Assembly (NCBI GenBank): GCA_029449245.1
Contig: JANATF010000004.1
Coordinates: 372,001-436,000, forward strand
Length of the DNA: 64,000 nucleotides
Reading direction: 5' to 3'
DNA from: Mortierella alpina
Lineage: Eukaryota; Mortierellomycota; Mortierellomycetes; Mortierellales; Mortierellaceae
The position numbers and the translations under genes were made by a program. The notes under the pieces were generated by a model. That model saw only the letters and a program-made list of their open reading frames with translations. It was not told where the DNA came from and made no database searches. Of this stretch, positions 46,160 to 60,667 are shown in pieces. How positions within the stretch are numbered: position 1 is the first letter of the stretch; each line of letters starts with the position of its first letter.

Positions 46160-48512
46160 TTATAGGCATCGGAAACAAAAGTCTTTTGAGCAGATCCCAG
46201 GACCTCCACAGGCGTAGGTGGGGTCTGGTGCTAGCACTAGGTCCGGATCGGTCCGCTTTTTTTTCAATGGCGACTCCAAGTTCATTCCCAGGAAGCCGCG
46301 ATCCAGGTCCAAGTCCAGGTCCTGCTGCTGGGGGACGTTGTTCAAGAGACTTTCGCTAATGATGAAGAGTAGGGGTAATGATGATGATAGTGGCGAGGGT
46401 TAACATGGGTTTGCCTGTAAAATATTAACGTCAACTTTGTGTGTCAATTGCACTTTTTGCCTTTTCCCTTTCTTTTCAATGAACTTACCTGTATTCTGGA
46501 AGGCTTCCAGGATCCTGTTGCGGGTCTGGACTTGAACGGGTTCTCTTCATACTTGTCATGGTGGAAGACAAGAATGGGTTCTTCAGGGTCTTGAACGGCG
46601 AGAGAGATTCAAAAGAAGGTGGTGGCGGTGGCGGTGATGGGGAGGGTGTGGCAGAAGTTGCCAGAGATGTGCTGCTCGGAGTGCTGCCGGGGCTGCTTGG
46701 AGATACACCTTTCGTCATGAGGGAGTTCGCCAGCGCTCGTGCTCTCGGTGTCATTTGTGTTCTGAGGTGGGGCGATCGCTCGAGATAAGGGGAGCCGATT
46801 AAGAGGCGTGCCTGATCACGACGAGGAGGTGTCGACGGAGGAGCTGTCGGTCGCGTTGGTATTGATGCAGGAAGTGTCGGTCGAGCTGGTGTTGATCGAG
46901 GTGGTGTTAACGGTGGTGGTGGCGACCACTGGGATCGAAAGCGCGTGGCTCCACTGGTGATGAAGGTAGTGCTATCGTCATAAGCGTGATTCCCCTTATT
47001 CTTCTTCCAGTCGTCGTCCACTATGTTCTCGTTGTCGCTGCTGCTGCGTTGGTTGTAGGATCGATAAATCGGCTCTGCTGTCCATGTCAACGAGGACGAT
47101 GTTCTACCCGCATCGTCCCTTCTTGCCCTGAATGTGCTCATAGCGCTGCGCACCGAAAAGGGTTGCGTGTCTGCTGCGACCGGTTTCCGTGGGGTTATCC
47201 TTGATTCGTCGTCTCGCTGCTCATCCTCCCAACCTTCCTCCTGACGGTGGCCCTGCGCCAAGTGATTGTCCAGATCTTCACTGGGACGATAGTATTCCTC
47301 CTCTGATGCCTCCCAATTGGTTTTCTGTGCATCTTCCGTGTCCGAAGCTGAGCCATATAACAGCGTTGAATTGTCCACGAAGCCCTCCCGTATATCACTC
47401 TGCCTGTCCTCAACCTCATCATCATTTTCCTCTGTTCCTTCCTCATCCTGATCAACTTCCCCCTCGCCATCATCATGCTCCTCATCCTCACGATCTTCAT
47501 CTCCATCATTCTCGTCCTCAGTCTCGTCATGCTCATCCTCATCATTGACAGACAGCTGTGGTGTACGCGCTCGCTCCGTGGCGTAGTACGATGGATCTCC
47601 TGTGTTACGATTGTGTTTTTCCAGCTGACGTGGTTGTGAGAGATCCTGCGCGCTACTCGACGTTGGCGCCGGCGTGGGTATATACAACAGGTTGTCAAAA
47701 TCATCTCCACCGTATGTCAGTTCCTCCTTGATGACTGAATTGCGTCCACGGCTTTTATTGATGCCATTGCGGGGGTTCGTCCTCGCCTTGCCTTCATTCG
47801 CTCGTTGATTCCGGAGCTGGATCTCAGTCCTCTGCGCTGCCTTGCGCATCCTGCGACGCATGTTGCGTTGTTCCTCCTCCAGGGGTCCCTTGAGCTCATG
47901 TCCAAGTTTTGTGAGCGTGCCAAATAGTGTCCGCGATTGAGAGGCCAGCACACCATTATCCACTATGAGTTCTCCGGTGCGAAGGTCGATCTCATCGTCT
48001 GGGGGCAGTTCAGAAGTATCCTTGCCGTAACGCGTGAAGATGTCAAGCCAGGCATTAGCTAGGCGCTGGACAGACTCCTCGCGGAGGGTATGCAGTGGGA
48101 CGGTTGGACGGGGTCGGATGTCGCTTGCGATGGGGTCGTCGAGCGTTTGGGATGTGTCGGAGCCATCGGATTCGGATTCGGATTCGAAGCCAGACCCTGG
48201 GTCGAGTTTCGAGTCCATGGGTCCTGAAAGTGTCTCCTCCTGATCTGATGAGTCCTCGTCTGCGCCAGAGTCTTCTTTGTCAGACTTGAGAAGGCCTCTA
48301 GTGCTGGAGGCTTCAGATTCGGTCCAGAAACCATTAGTGGCGTCGACGGGGTCATTGTTCTCGTCGTCGTCGTCGTCGTCGTCGTCTTCCGATGCGGATG
48401 CTGAACTGTGTGCAGGTGATTGTTGTGTGTGGTGCCATCTCTGCTGCTTGCGCTGCTGACCCTTTTCCTGGAGGAGGAGCAGCGGGACCAGACTCGATGA
48501 CCGGGGCAACAT
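46160..48512 (-). CDS. Scm3-like (HJURP family) probable centromere histone chaperone, 739 aa
   Basis: Exons 48512-46489 and 46355-46160 join across a 133-nt intron (donor CAG|GTAAGT, acceptor CATTAG). Near residues 150-195 lies RLANAWLDIFTRYGK, then DDEIDLRTGELIVDNGVL. This resembles the Scm3 domain, in which a helix is followed by a D..D..TGEI..DNGHL element that binds CENP-A/H4. Long acidic, Ser-rich runs (eight Asp, SESESDGSD) flank it and would suit a histone chaperone. A Pro/Arg/Thr repeat region (TPARPTLPASIPTRPT) follows. The second exon adds a C-terminal cysteine cluster, CGGPGICSKDFCFRCL, which looks like a small zinc site. The start is set at the ATG at 48512 because the upstream extension of the frame encodes an unlikely hydrophobic segment. 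The domain call is by motif memory. Confidence 0.6.
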
Positions 48513-48863
48513 GGCCGCCACAAGCGCTGATGGGGGATGTGTGAGTGAGTGAATGCAAAAAAAAGGGCACAAACAAGGCAGCGAAATATGAAGAGCGTGC
48601 ACCAGAAGGGCAGTCACCAAGCCGCGCCGCTGGACGCGGCTTGATCGAAAGAACATCAACGGGCTCTCTCCACTTGCCCTCGACACGCCGCAAGTTGAGC
48701 GCGGGTTGACTGTCCACTTGCTTGTTTGCTGTCACCCGCCACCGATTGTTCTGTTTGCTACATTCTATAAAGAGAGCTGCAAGTTGCTCCTTCAACACAC
48801 TTATACGCCCTCGACCTATCCCCATCCCTTTGACCATCCATTATCCACCACCAATTGCTTGGA
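48513..48863. promoter_or_regulatory. Divergent promoter region of the Scm3-like and GNAT genes
   Basis: 351 bases between two divergent starts. TATAAAG occurs on the minus strand near 48766-48772 orientation-wise toward the Scm3-like gene, but its use is uncertain. Confidence 0.4.
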
Positions 48864-50734
48864 ATGACTGTTTTTGCCCTTCAGGAAGGTCCTAGGACTC
48901 AGAGAATCGATATCGGAGACGGTCTGGTCATGCGCTGGTCTTCCAAGGCTGATGCTGACGACGTCGGAACCCTTCTCAGCGAAGCCTTCAGGGTAACAGT
49001 TCTTTGCCCTGATCTTTTGGAAACCATGTGCAGCGATATAAGCCGCCTTGGCTTGCCCCTATCTAACGCAGAGGATATGACCAACATTAGTGGGAGCCCT
49101 TTGGACCTCCAGTCCCAGTAGGCACAGCTCCTGGTCCAAACGAGGTGGTTAGGGCATCCGGGGTAGGGTATTTCAGACATCTTGATTGTATTAATGGCCA
49201 AAATACAATTGCTGCTCGTACTCATGCCACACCGTCATTGCTTAATAGAGGCGTCTGCTCCGGGGGAACAGTGCAGTAATGACAGAGTACGATTATGCCT
49301 TGGTTGAGAACACACGCGCTCAGCCAGGCGAGTGTCCTTTGGTTGCCTGTGCTTGTCTTCATGCACTTCCAGGGTATTATGGCTCGGTGCAACTGCAATA
49401 CGGGAAGCTAGAGGTCATTGCCACCCATCCAGGTATAGCAAGTTATAAGGTCTCCATGCGACTCGACTAGAATTGCTCTGATCTGACTGTTGTTGTTTTC
49501 TGCACTCAGACTATCGCAACAAGGGCTTGATTCGACGCTTGCTGCTTGAAATGATCCACCCTGCCTCAGACGAGCGTGGAGACCTCATTCAGTTTATACA
49601 AGGCATCCCTCATTTTTACCTGTAAGTTGATGCCTCTTTTCACTCATGTACCTTGCTCTGTGCTTCTCCTCTGCTAACTCGGTTCAACTCTGCTTGAGCT
49701 ATTACAGTCAGTTCGGATACACTTATGCCCTCCGTACAGGAGAGAGACGTACCAGGATCCCTTCTCTGGATTTGATCCCAAAGCCAAAGATCCAGGCGGG
49801 CGAGACAGAGGCTTTTCATTTACGCGGTGTCACTCTTGCCGATATTCCTTACCTCGTCCGAATGAGTACAACCGACCGATTGTACAGGGATGGCACTCAG
49901 CTTGGCCTTGTATTCGACGAGGCCTACTGGAGGTTCACGACGCACGATGTTTATGAAACCAAACAGAGTATCTTTGACGCATCGCGCCAAACGCGTATCA
50001 TTGTGGATACTGTAACAGGGAAGGATGTCGGTGTAACGGTGTCTTCTTTCCTGGGGCAATGGCAATGGGATCTATTTACGCTTGAGAACGGGGTATCCTT
50101 TTTGGAGGCAGTGTTCCCTGTTCTGCGCGGCATGGTCAAGATGGCAAAGGCTCGATACGATCATCCTGAGGCGCCTCCCGAAGACTCGTTCATCGACCAT
50201 CTGATCATCGACCTTGGTCCTCGTCATCCAGCAAGTCAGATCCTGGAACCACTCGTGCGACCCGGGGATTTTGAGAGGCTCTACACTCGCATACCCAGTT
50301 ATGCCCAATTTCTCGTGAAGGTGGCTCCTGTCCTGGAGGAGCGCTTGACCAGATCAGCATTGATGGGAGTGTCTGGCTCGCTCTCGCTTGATTTTTTCAG
50401 AAGAGTTGAGGGATCATCAGGCCGAGGACTGAAGATGATGCTGGAGCATGGCAAGATCATCTCTGTGAAGGATTGGGTTCCGCCGACGCCTCAAGAGCGC
50501 ATGATGGAGGATCGAAGGAGACTCGAGGAGGGAGATATGGCCCAGATGCAGAGGAAGGAGTACAGTGCTAGTTTGGCACCGTTGTCGTTCACACGTCTGG
50601 TCACTGGTGAGATTAGTGTGGATCAGATGCTGGAGCAGTTCGGAGAGAACTCTGTCAAGGACTCCGAGTCGAGACTTTTGCTTGACGTCTTATTCCCCAC
50701 GGTGCAGCACCATTTTTCGAGTCTCTGGTGGTAG
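48864..50734 (+). CDS. GNAT-family N-acetyltransferase, 507 aa
   Basis: Five exons (48864-48992, 49091-49162, 49249-49432, 49510-49621, 49708-50734) join with agreeing phases; introns are 98, 86, 77 and 86 nt. The GNAT core is in the first half: MTEYDYALVENT, then YYGSVQLQYGKLEVIATHP followed by DYRNKGLIRRLLLEM. The latter carries the R/Q-x-x-G-x-(G/A/L) acetyl-CoA-binding loop. YLQFGYTYAL is the usual last strand of the fold. The C-terminal half (about residues 200-507) contains LADIPYLVRM, VDTVTGKDVGVTV and DWVPPTPQERM. It resembles the second GNAT-like region plus tail of Eis-type acetyltransferases found in fungi. No targeting signal is seen. The acetyl acceptor is unknown. Confidence 0.8.
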
Positions 50735-51411
50735 TTTTTTTTTTCATCTTTCTCACGGGTTGAAATATGAACGAGCCAGTCAGCAATGTTTCCGCCACGT
50801 AAGGGATCCAAGGTGCGTGCACTTTGTGTGTGCATAGACTTGCATAATGAGGGAAGATGATCCCTTCATGGTGGGGATGCGGCCAAAGTGGAAAAAAGGG
50901 GCACATGTGCCAAGGCTGTCGTCCCTGATGACGATAAGATTATGCATTGGGAATGCAGACCCTTCTCCCACCTGTCCAGAGACAGAGGCTGCTCACTCAA
51001 ACCTTAGGCTTGCGCCCACCCAGCCCACCCAGCAAACCAGCACACCACCACAACAACAACAAGTCCAGTCGCTGCCTCTCCCATCGCATCTCTTTCGAGC
51101 GAGCGCAGGTTCATAAAAATAAACTCAATTTGAAGAATGAGCACATTCTTTTTCGCCTATTTTTTCCTCCGCTCTGCTCTGCTGCTATTCGCTCTTTGTC
51201 CTTTGAGCTGTTCTCTGACTCTCCAGTCTCCCCTTGTCTCTTCCTTCATTCCTCACTCTTCCCCACTCTTCCCCACTCTTCCCCACTCTTCTCGTCCCCT
51301 TTCGTCTCTCTGCCACGCATCCATCACCACCATTCATCATTCCACTCCACTCGGCAACTCACTCTTGCGATTCGCTATCCTCTGCAACACTATCGCACCA
51401 GAGAGGACTCA
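50735..51411. other. Intergenic and C/T-rich leader
   Basis: Bases 51150-51400 are strongly C/T-rich with CACTCTTCCC repeats (about 51255-51295), as in other leaders here. No separate gene is seen. Confidence 0.5.
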
Positions 51412-53265
51412 ATGCTCTCCACCCCACCAGCCTCATTCGATGCTCTTGACTCGCTTGGCGACCTCCATCTTGACAACAGCACAGCCTCGTCTTTAGAGAC
51501 CAGTAGCAGCGGGACACGGCCTAGCTTTCGGACGTTCACTAGAGTCGCCAGGAGTCTACCTTGCAGCTCCAGCAGTTTGAGTAGCGGTTTGTGCCCTCTC
51601 TCCTCCAGCGTCCTCAATTCTGGCAAGCCCACAAAGTCCGACTCTATCCCCCGCAAGGACTCGGGCCACTTGGAAAGCACCCTGTTCAGCAACTTCAACA
51701 GCATGAGCAGTAACAGTGATACCGCGCACGACCGCAACAACGGCCTTGAGCGTTTCAAGCCGCGTCTGTCACGGTCACAGAGCAACGAGCCATCGGACTA
51801 CCTGCAGGACCCGCCAGCCTGTGATCCAGGCCCCTACTACACAGCCCACCGGCACTATGACCGCAAGAGCATCGAGGACCTGCCAAAATTGCGCCTCATC
51901 GAAGATTGCACCGAGGACCGCCACTCGCCTTCCACCTCCAAACCAAATCCAACCTTTACCAGGATCACAAAGGCTTGCAACAGCTACAAAGATAATAACG
52001 GCTGCCTTAGTAGCCAGAACACTAAATCCAGCAATCTCAGCAACCACGGCGGCTTCTACAAGCTGGGTGGGTCTGGAAGGCTGGACTGCAGCAGTCGGAG
52101 CAGCAGTGGATCGTCATCACCGCTGCAGGGAAATATTTCATCATCATTAGCCTGGCCTGTTTCCTTGACGCCCTCTGCATCACCTGCCCCCCCGGGGCTA
52201 TCGGTATTTCACGTACGCACACTCTCACTCTCCCTGCCGCTGTCGCCCCCACCGTCGGCGGTGCCGTCATTGTCCTCTGCCTCGTCTTCATGTGCGTCCT
52301 CTGCATCAGCTTCGTCCCCTACTCAACCGTATTTCGTTTTTCCCGAGGCTGACCAGAAGGATTGGTGGAAGGGGTATGGCTCGCTTGAGTCGCCTGCAAG
52401 TCTGGAGAATGATACCGCTTCAGGATGTGCGACAGGACAGGTCCACGATATGCCTAGCAATATGAAGCAACTGCACCAGGACAGCGACAGCAATTGTAGT
52501 GGCAGGGACTACCAGGCACATATACCCGTTCAGCTGAAGCAGTCGCGATTCCAACAGATCAAGCCCAGGACCTATTTCCACACTCGCACGCGCTCATCCT
52601 CCCCACCCCCTGTCGCAACTGCTGGCTTTTGCTCTATTTCAAGTCCCGTCAAGGGAAGCGAGGAGGAGCCTTCACCGCAGGATTTTCTAGGGGAGGCAGA
52701 CCTCCCATATCCTTTGCCCTCGACGCTGCAGGAGCGACAGACAAGGCAGCGCAAACGTGCAGAGCAATTGAGGCAGCTCAAGATCAGGGAGGAATGCGAG
52801 GCCAGAGAGAACCGTAGACGGGCACGTCGCCGGGGCGTTTCTTTTTCTGCATACACACCAGCACCGTCTAGTTCTCCTCGATCTCCCTTCTCTCAGTCGT
52901 TGCCAGCAGGAGTACAGCCGGCATCGGGTGCCCCATTGGTGAGATCTGTGTCCGGTTCGTTCTCCACGCCTTCACGATTCGGCAGCTATCGGCAGAAGGA
53001 TCGTCTCCAACGGTCATTGTCCTCGTCGAACAAGGTCGACGTCTTAGTAGGCAGTGGAAGAGTCAACACTCGCAAGCCTCGACGTTGTGTGGGCTTTGAT
53101 CTCAAGACAACCAAGGTGTTTGAGTATGAGGTGGGTGAGGAGTGCAGCCCTTGCACTGGATCTCCATATCAAGACCATGATAACGAGGAGAGGAAGTCAT
53201 GTCTCTCGGTGGATTTGTCCAGCGTTCGTCATCAGGAATCGACAGGACAAGTTGAGGATTTTTGA
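51412..53265 (+). CDS. Ser-rich protein of unknown function, 617 aa
   Basis: Single-exon frame starting MLSTPPASFDALDSLGDLHLD at the ATG that follows a long C/T-rich leader. Most of the protein is low-complexity Ser/Pro/Thr. A basic coiled-coil-like segment lies in the second half (RQRKRAEQLRQLKIREECEARENRRRARRRG, about residues 445-475, shown here in pieces by key residues: many Arg with Leu/Glu). Near the C-terminus is a compact conserved-looking motif, RRCVGFDLKTTKVFEYEVGEE, whose KVxF/Y-type core could be a protein-docking or strand motif. No enzyme domain, signal peptide or TM helix is seen. The frame upstream of the ATG stays open through the leader, but the composition there is that of non-coding C/T-rich sequence. 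Confidence 0.6.
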   Translation: MLSTPPASFDALDSLGDLHLDNSTASSLETSSSGTRPSFRTFTRVARSLPCSSSSLSSGLCPLSSSVLNSGKPTKSDSIPRKDSGHLESTLFSNFNSMSSNSDTAHDRNNGLERFKPRLSRSQSNEPSDYLQDPPACDPGPYYTAHRHYDRKSIEDLPKLRLIEDCTEDRHSPSTSKPNPTFTRITKACNSYKDNNGCLSSQNTKSSNLSNHGGFYKLGGSGRLDCSSRSSSGSSSPLQGNISSSLAWPVSLTPSASPAPPGLSVFHVRTLSLSLPLSPPPSAVPSLSSASSSCASSASASSPTQPYFVFPEADQKDWWKGYGSLESPASLENDTASGCATGQVHDMPSNMKQLHQDSDSNCSGRDYQAHIPVQLKQSRFQQIKPRTYFHTRTRSSSPPPVATAGFCSISSPVKGSEEEPSPQDFLGEADLPYPLPSTLQERQTRQRKRAEQLRQLKIREECEARENRRRARRRGVSFSAYTPAPSSSPRSPFSQSLPAGVQPASGAPLVRSVSGSFSTPSRFGSYRQKDRLQRSLSSSNKVDVLVGSGRVNTRKPRRCVGFDLKTTKVFEYEVGEECSPCTGSPYQDHDNEERKSCLSVDLSSVRHQESTGQVEDF

Positions 53266-54421
53266 ATAGATGATCGTCAAGTTAGGATGAGCGAGATCTC
53301 TTGTCCTCTCTTCTACGAATATACCAGTCAGATCACATCCTATCTGCATTCACGAGTGCTTTTTTTTTCTTTTTCCTTTTTGAAAGTTCTTTATTATTAT
53401 GTTCTATGACGACCATGGAGGGGGCAATCATTCTAGCAACAGCAATTGATCCAGACGATGCGATTAAAAGGAAGGTCATGAGGAATCAAACCTCCATCCA
53501 AGAGGCAAAAATCGAAAGGAGAATTGCCCTGGACCATATCAATGTCAACCTTTGATGATTTGGTAAGAAAAAAAGAATGTGGGACAGTATCACCAAAGCA
53601 GATCTTCTTTGTTGAGGAGTGAAGCAAAGAAAAGATCCTTATCATGGAATACACAAATTCCCTGGAGTTGGGCTCTTGGCCACCATGTCTAGTGAGTATG
53701 TTCGCTATTGTTTGCAAGAAAGGTTCTCAGCAGGAAGATCGTCCCCCTGCCTTCACGAGATTTTCATAGCGAGCGAGCTCACGAACACGAGGTGGCCTGA
53801 TGGAAGGTAAGGAGAGGGTGGGAGGAGAGGGGTGGGAGGAGGAGGAGGAGGAGGAGAGAACAGATCAAGCAAGAAACAAGGACAAGAGCAAGGCACGATA
53901 CATTGACATTGGGGGGAGGACACATTTTATTAAGCGACTCATGTAAAACCTGCAGTGTTGACTTGGAAGAAGGGCGGAAGGTTGTTGAAAGGAAAAGATG
54001 AGGAAGGAGGGAAGAGGAAAGGGTGTGAAGAGAAGAAGTTTTTTCTTCTGAGCTTTTGTACCCCCCGCAATGTTTATCTTTTTTTTTTTTTTTTTGAAGA
54101 GCGAGCGAAGGCTTAGAAAGACGACCTTGTCTACCGGTGCGGCATGCCTGCCTCGTGGTGCTGCAGCAAGCCACGGCCTGCCAGTAGCGACTGCTAGAAC
54201 GCGCATTGCCACACGTAGAAAAGTAGAGGATCCAGTGGAGGCTTACTACGGTGCACACAAAGTATCGAGAGAGTGATACACACCACCTGCACACTGGCGC
54301 CTGCTTCAAGTGAGCACTCCTACATCAATGTGTGTTCGCATCATACGGAATATATCCACCATATAACCACCTCATTTCACTCGTGCGAAAGCTACAGCCG
54401 CTCTGTCTTGTTAAGGATTCC
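53266..54421. other. Intergenic, no gene seen
   Basis: Contains a GGA-rich stretch (about 53805-53860) and a T17 run (about 54079-54095). A plus-strand frame from about 54312 (YGIYPPYNHLISLVRKLQ) runs directly into the decayed frame beginning at 54422. Confidence 0.4.
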
Positions 54422-55024
54422 GATGTGGGTCGTGATAGTGACGAGGAGGTTGAGCAGCAGAAGCAGGAATAGTGGGAGCAGAAGCGACGCGAGCTCGCGG
54501 GACTGCAGCAGGAACTTGCCAACTTGAGGTCACCTCAGAACCCAACATCTTTAGGCGGGCGTGATAACATGCCGCGACGGTTGTCTCAACAGCATCTTCA
54601 CCACCGCCAGCAGCAACATAGATAAAAGATGCGTCAGCAAGAGATTCAAAGACACGAAGGGAAGCGCAAGGAAGCCAGGCATGCTCGGAGGCGATGACGA
54701 GATCCGTCGCGACCGTCAGGAGGAGTCAAAAGCCAGAGCAATAATAACGGTCGAGGGCTCAGCCATGGCGGCAAGAACGAGGCTGAGAGTGGCGTTGGTG
54801 AAGGGAGTGCATGGATGGATGAAGAAGATAAAACCGTGATCCTACGCGTTGCCCGCAGTTTCGATCAAGCAAGAGTAATGGCTAGGTCGAGGAAGTCGCC
54901 GGTTGAGGCAGCACAGTTGCTGCTGCGAGTGCGGATGAAGTTGCCACCGCCGTCAGAGGAAGGAGAGCCACTCATACCGCAGCAGCCCAATCTTTGCCGG
55001 GATCAAAGCGGCAAGAAGGATTGA
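54422..55024 (+). pseudogene. Decayed coiled-coil, Gln/Arg-rich coding sequence
   Basis: One frame stays coding-like for 201 codons but is cut by TAG (54470), TAA (about 54623) and TGA (about 54692). It reads VEQQKQE*WEQKRRELAGLQQELANL, with further Gln/His/Arg-rich sequence and a clean tail MDEEDKTVILRVARSFDQA to CRDQSGKKD before its final stop. The parent family is not recognised. No introns could be placed to remove the stops. It could instead be random Q/R-rich sequence, but the amphipathic spacing argues for an old gene. Confidence 0.4.
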
Positions 55025-57913
55025 CTGAGAGGGAGCGCAATTGGCGAGCTACTTTGAAGTCATAGCAGGGTGGAGGAGGAAGGCGTAGCGGAAGGGAGGG
55101 AGGTGCGTTTGATGTGACCAGACCGCACTTTTTCTATACTATAAACATCGTAGCTCTACACGAGTCAATGCACAGCTGCAGGCCTGAATGCTCGAAGGTT
55201 GATGTGGGAGAAGCTTGAAAGCAAGGAAAATATACGTCAATGTGCTGCCAGTCTATAAAGCCCATCAAGGTCACTGACATGCCTACAGACTCTCCTTCCT
55301 CCCTTTTCTTGTCAACCCTGCAATAGAGTGTGCCGCGCCCAGAGTAAGTGCGATGACCTTCGCAATGCAATGCCGCTTCATAATGAGAAAAGTGCCCCCT
55401 CCAGGAACCCCCTGCAACGGACTAAATGACCTCGACGCCGCTCTAGCTCACCGTCTATATGCCGCTATTCACTTGGCTCAAGCCAGAGAAGAAAGTACCT
55501 TCAAACGCGAGCTCCTCGTGTCTCTGCCTATCTCCCTGTTCTACTGTGCTGCCACCCATAAAGCGAAAACTGATCACTGCCTTCTTCTCATTACTCGACA
55601 CTCAACCATGACCTTTGCCAACTCGGCCATTCCCGTGAAAGGAAGATTCCCTGATCAGCCTGCCACTTGCCTGATCTCGGATTCGGGAATCCCAGCGGCT
55701 CAGAATGTAGAGCTCTTTCATTCAGAGAAGAGAATCAAGGGGGTATTTCGAAACTATGAAAACTGCACCTTTGCGATAGAGTGTGTATTGGTCGATTGTT
55801 CACTTGAGAGTCAAGTGCTCGTTGCTGTTTACTAAACGTGTTGCTGTTTTGATAAGGAGCAGCGCGGGAAGGCACGACAAATAAATTGCAATCAAACTGT
55901 GTTTGACGTGTGCACTAGGGATTCTAGAGAAAAGGGAACATGCACGATGCAGGAACACTTGAGGGAGGTGCTGGCGACCGTCGCCTCTTATCATGCGCTA
56001 CGCTGTAGGAGCTTTTGACAATGTTGGTGGCGATGGCGATGCAGATTCTCTGTGACCTGTTTTTCGTGCGACGCGCCTACGGCTGGCTGTCTGCATTCGG
56101 GCACTTCGCCACTGCATGCGGTGTTATCGAACATGAACTACATAAAACCACAAATATGGCCCTCTGAGCATTGATGCTAAACGGCCCAAAGCGGAGACGA
56201 GATCGCTGATCGAATGCGCTTCGTCCGCTCGAGGTGATAGTCGATTACTAGTCTTGAGGAAGGTTCCATCCAAACAAAAAAGGGCTGAACAAGTGAAATT
56301 GCCAGCCTTAACCGCGGAGCTCTCACTTTGCACGCCCTATTATGTCCTTTGTATCCTTGCCCTTGCATGCCAAGGAACTCAAGAGTTCGAGCAATATGAA
56401 CAGGTCTGCAGGGGGTGCGAGAGATGAGATGTGAGCCTAGATCCGATTCCCACTCTAAAACGCATTCGAATTGATCGTTGGAGTACTAAAAAAACCAATT
56501 GACAAAAGGGTCGAGTTTGGGCGTTGGTGGTGACTACTCCTGCCGTTCCTGCTCATCGGATAGAAGTTACTCTGAGAATGGAATGAGCGAATTGTTTCCG
56601 CCTGGTAGCTGTCAGTGCCCATTTCATTTTGAAGTACCGAGCATCATCGAGAGCCAAGACACGAGAGCACAGAGCGCTGAGAATGAAGGAAATCTCAGAC
56701 ATCGAACGTCTGTCCGCGCTCTGCATTTACAAACATCCGTGCCTGAGCGACAAGATGTCACTGATGCGTGTATGCCTGTCCTGAAAAAAAAGAGGGGAAA
56801 GGACAAGATGATGGCCACACACTATCAATTTGTATGCCCGATATTACTCCTTTTCCCAATGGCCCTAGTTTGACGCTCCTTCTGGATGTGCTCTCACGCA
56901 TAGTCGTCGGATATGTAAGATGTGTTCGGCTGTTTGCTTGCAATAGCTTACAATTCCCAAAGCGCTGTCCTCAGAGGAGAAAAAAAACTCAGGTTATGTT
57001 AGAGGAGCCTGACACCTGCCAGTTCAGTAGTGGGTGATACTTATGAGCGGATCGCTTAGAGCTGAGTCGGTATGACCTCAAGAATGACCAAGAAGTTCTC
57101 ACTGAGCAGCAGTCTTGCAGGTGCATGCATTTCGTTGGAGTTTGGCGGGCCAACGTGGAGGGGGCATGCAAGCGAGGAGCGAGAGAGGAAGCAGTAGCGG
57201 TGGGAAAGAGCAAGTGCTCGTGCGTGAATCTTGTGATGGGTGGAGCAAAGCAGAACCTCTATGAGGGTAATGAAGTCGAGAGAAGGGGGGGTACGAACGC
57301 TGCTCCACCACCACCCCTTCACTTGCAGCAGGCATCGACCGAGCGACAATGGACACATGCGACAGACAGACCCAAACAAGAACGAGAAAAATAATTTTAT
57401 ATTTTGTTTTTTTTGGTCCATCTTCCTTCTCTTCTTTGCATCCATCCGAATCTCCACCTTCCTCTGTCCTCCTCCTCCCTCTTTCCACTCTCTCTCCTTT
57501 CCGTTCTCGTGTGCTCCACTCTCCGCACTCTGCCTCCCCGCCACTTCATATTTCATACTCGTTTTGCATCTTCATTAGCACCCGCAGACCTTCGTTACTC
57601 CATCTCATTTGCTCTTTGTTTGCTTTGTTGCCGTCGTCTATTCTTTTCGTCTTCATTTTGCTCTTGCGTCTTCGTTTCCATTCCATAGTCCGCCATACCG
57701 CAACCAGACTCGCTTCTTGACACCCTTCCTCCTCCTTTTGAGGCTCTCTCCCCCCTCGCTCTCTTTGCATCTGCGCCTTTCACTCTTCTACGGCCCTCGT
57801 TTGTCGATTCCTAAAAAAGCTCTTCTGTCTCTTTTTATTTCGCCACCCACTCCATTCCGTGCACCTTCTCTCCTAACCCAATCAAACAACAGACAAAAAA
57901 CAAAAAAAAAAGA
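55025..57913. other. 2.9-kb intergenic region
   Basis: No gene was modelled. A 160-codon plus frame at 55353-55835 has no recognisable domain, C/T leader or splice partner. From about 57400 the plus strand is the C/T-rich leader of the Rab gene. Confidence 0.45.
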
Positions 57914-60145
<2,232 letters not shown>

Positions 60146-60667
60146 AGACCGCGTGGCTGTATTATTATTTCGTACACACCGTCGGAGCCGCTTTGAAGCA
60201 ATACAGCGAACCCCATATACCAGCTCCTCTTTTTCGTTCGCGTTTCTCGGTCTTGGGTGCATGCTCGATCGCTGCTTTGTAGTCCTCCACCAACTCGACA
60301 CTGAAAAAGAGGAGCGGCAGTGCGGAGTAAAAGAGGCTGCTAGGACATCTCCAGCGTCCAGATTATCGACATGTAAACACGATGGTCGGCCATACGGCGC
60401 GGGGTGGATAGGCAAGCTCTTGAGCGCAGTGCCCTCACTTTCCCACGGGTAGCGGTCACTTTTTCCGAGTGAGATGTCGTTTTCTTTGTCATCCCCGCAC
60501 GACTCTTTTGCTTCATCCGATCCTGCCATCCGTTCCCCTCTCCTCTCCACTCTGTCCTGCCTTGCCACCTCCCCTGCGCATCCCTCTCTCTCCTCCCTCT
60601 CCTCCCTCTCACTCTCGTCCCATTCCCCGTCCCCCCTTATCCACCCACCTCTGCACCTCTATACAAG
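60146..60667. other. Intergenic and C/T-rich leader of HMG-CoA lyase
   Basis: No gene seen. Bases 60480-60660 are C/T-rich with CTCCTCCCTCTC repeats directly before the start codon. Confidence 0.5.

Noticed and set aside
48513-48686. N-terminal extension of the Scm3-like frame
   Set aside because: It begins without ATG, and the part after the first ATG encodes a hydrophobic segment unlikely for a nuclear chaperone; it fits 5' leader better.
55353-55835. 160-codon plus frame
   Set aside because: No recognisable motif, leader, splice partner or conserved feel; likely chance.
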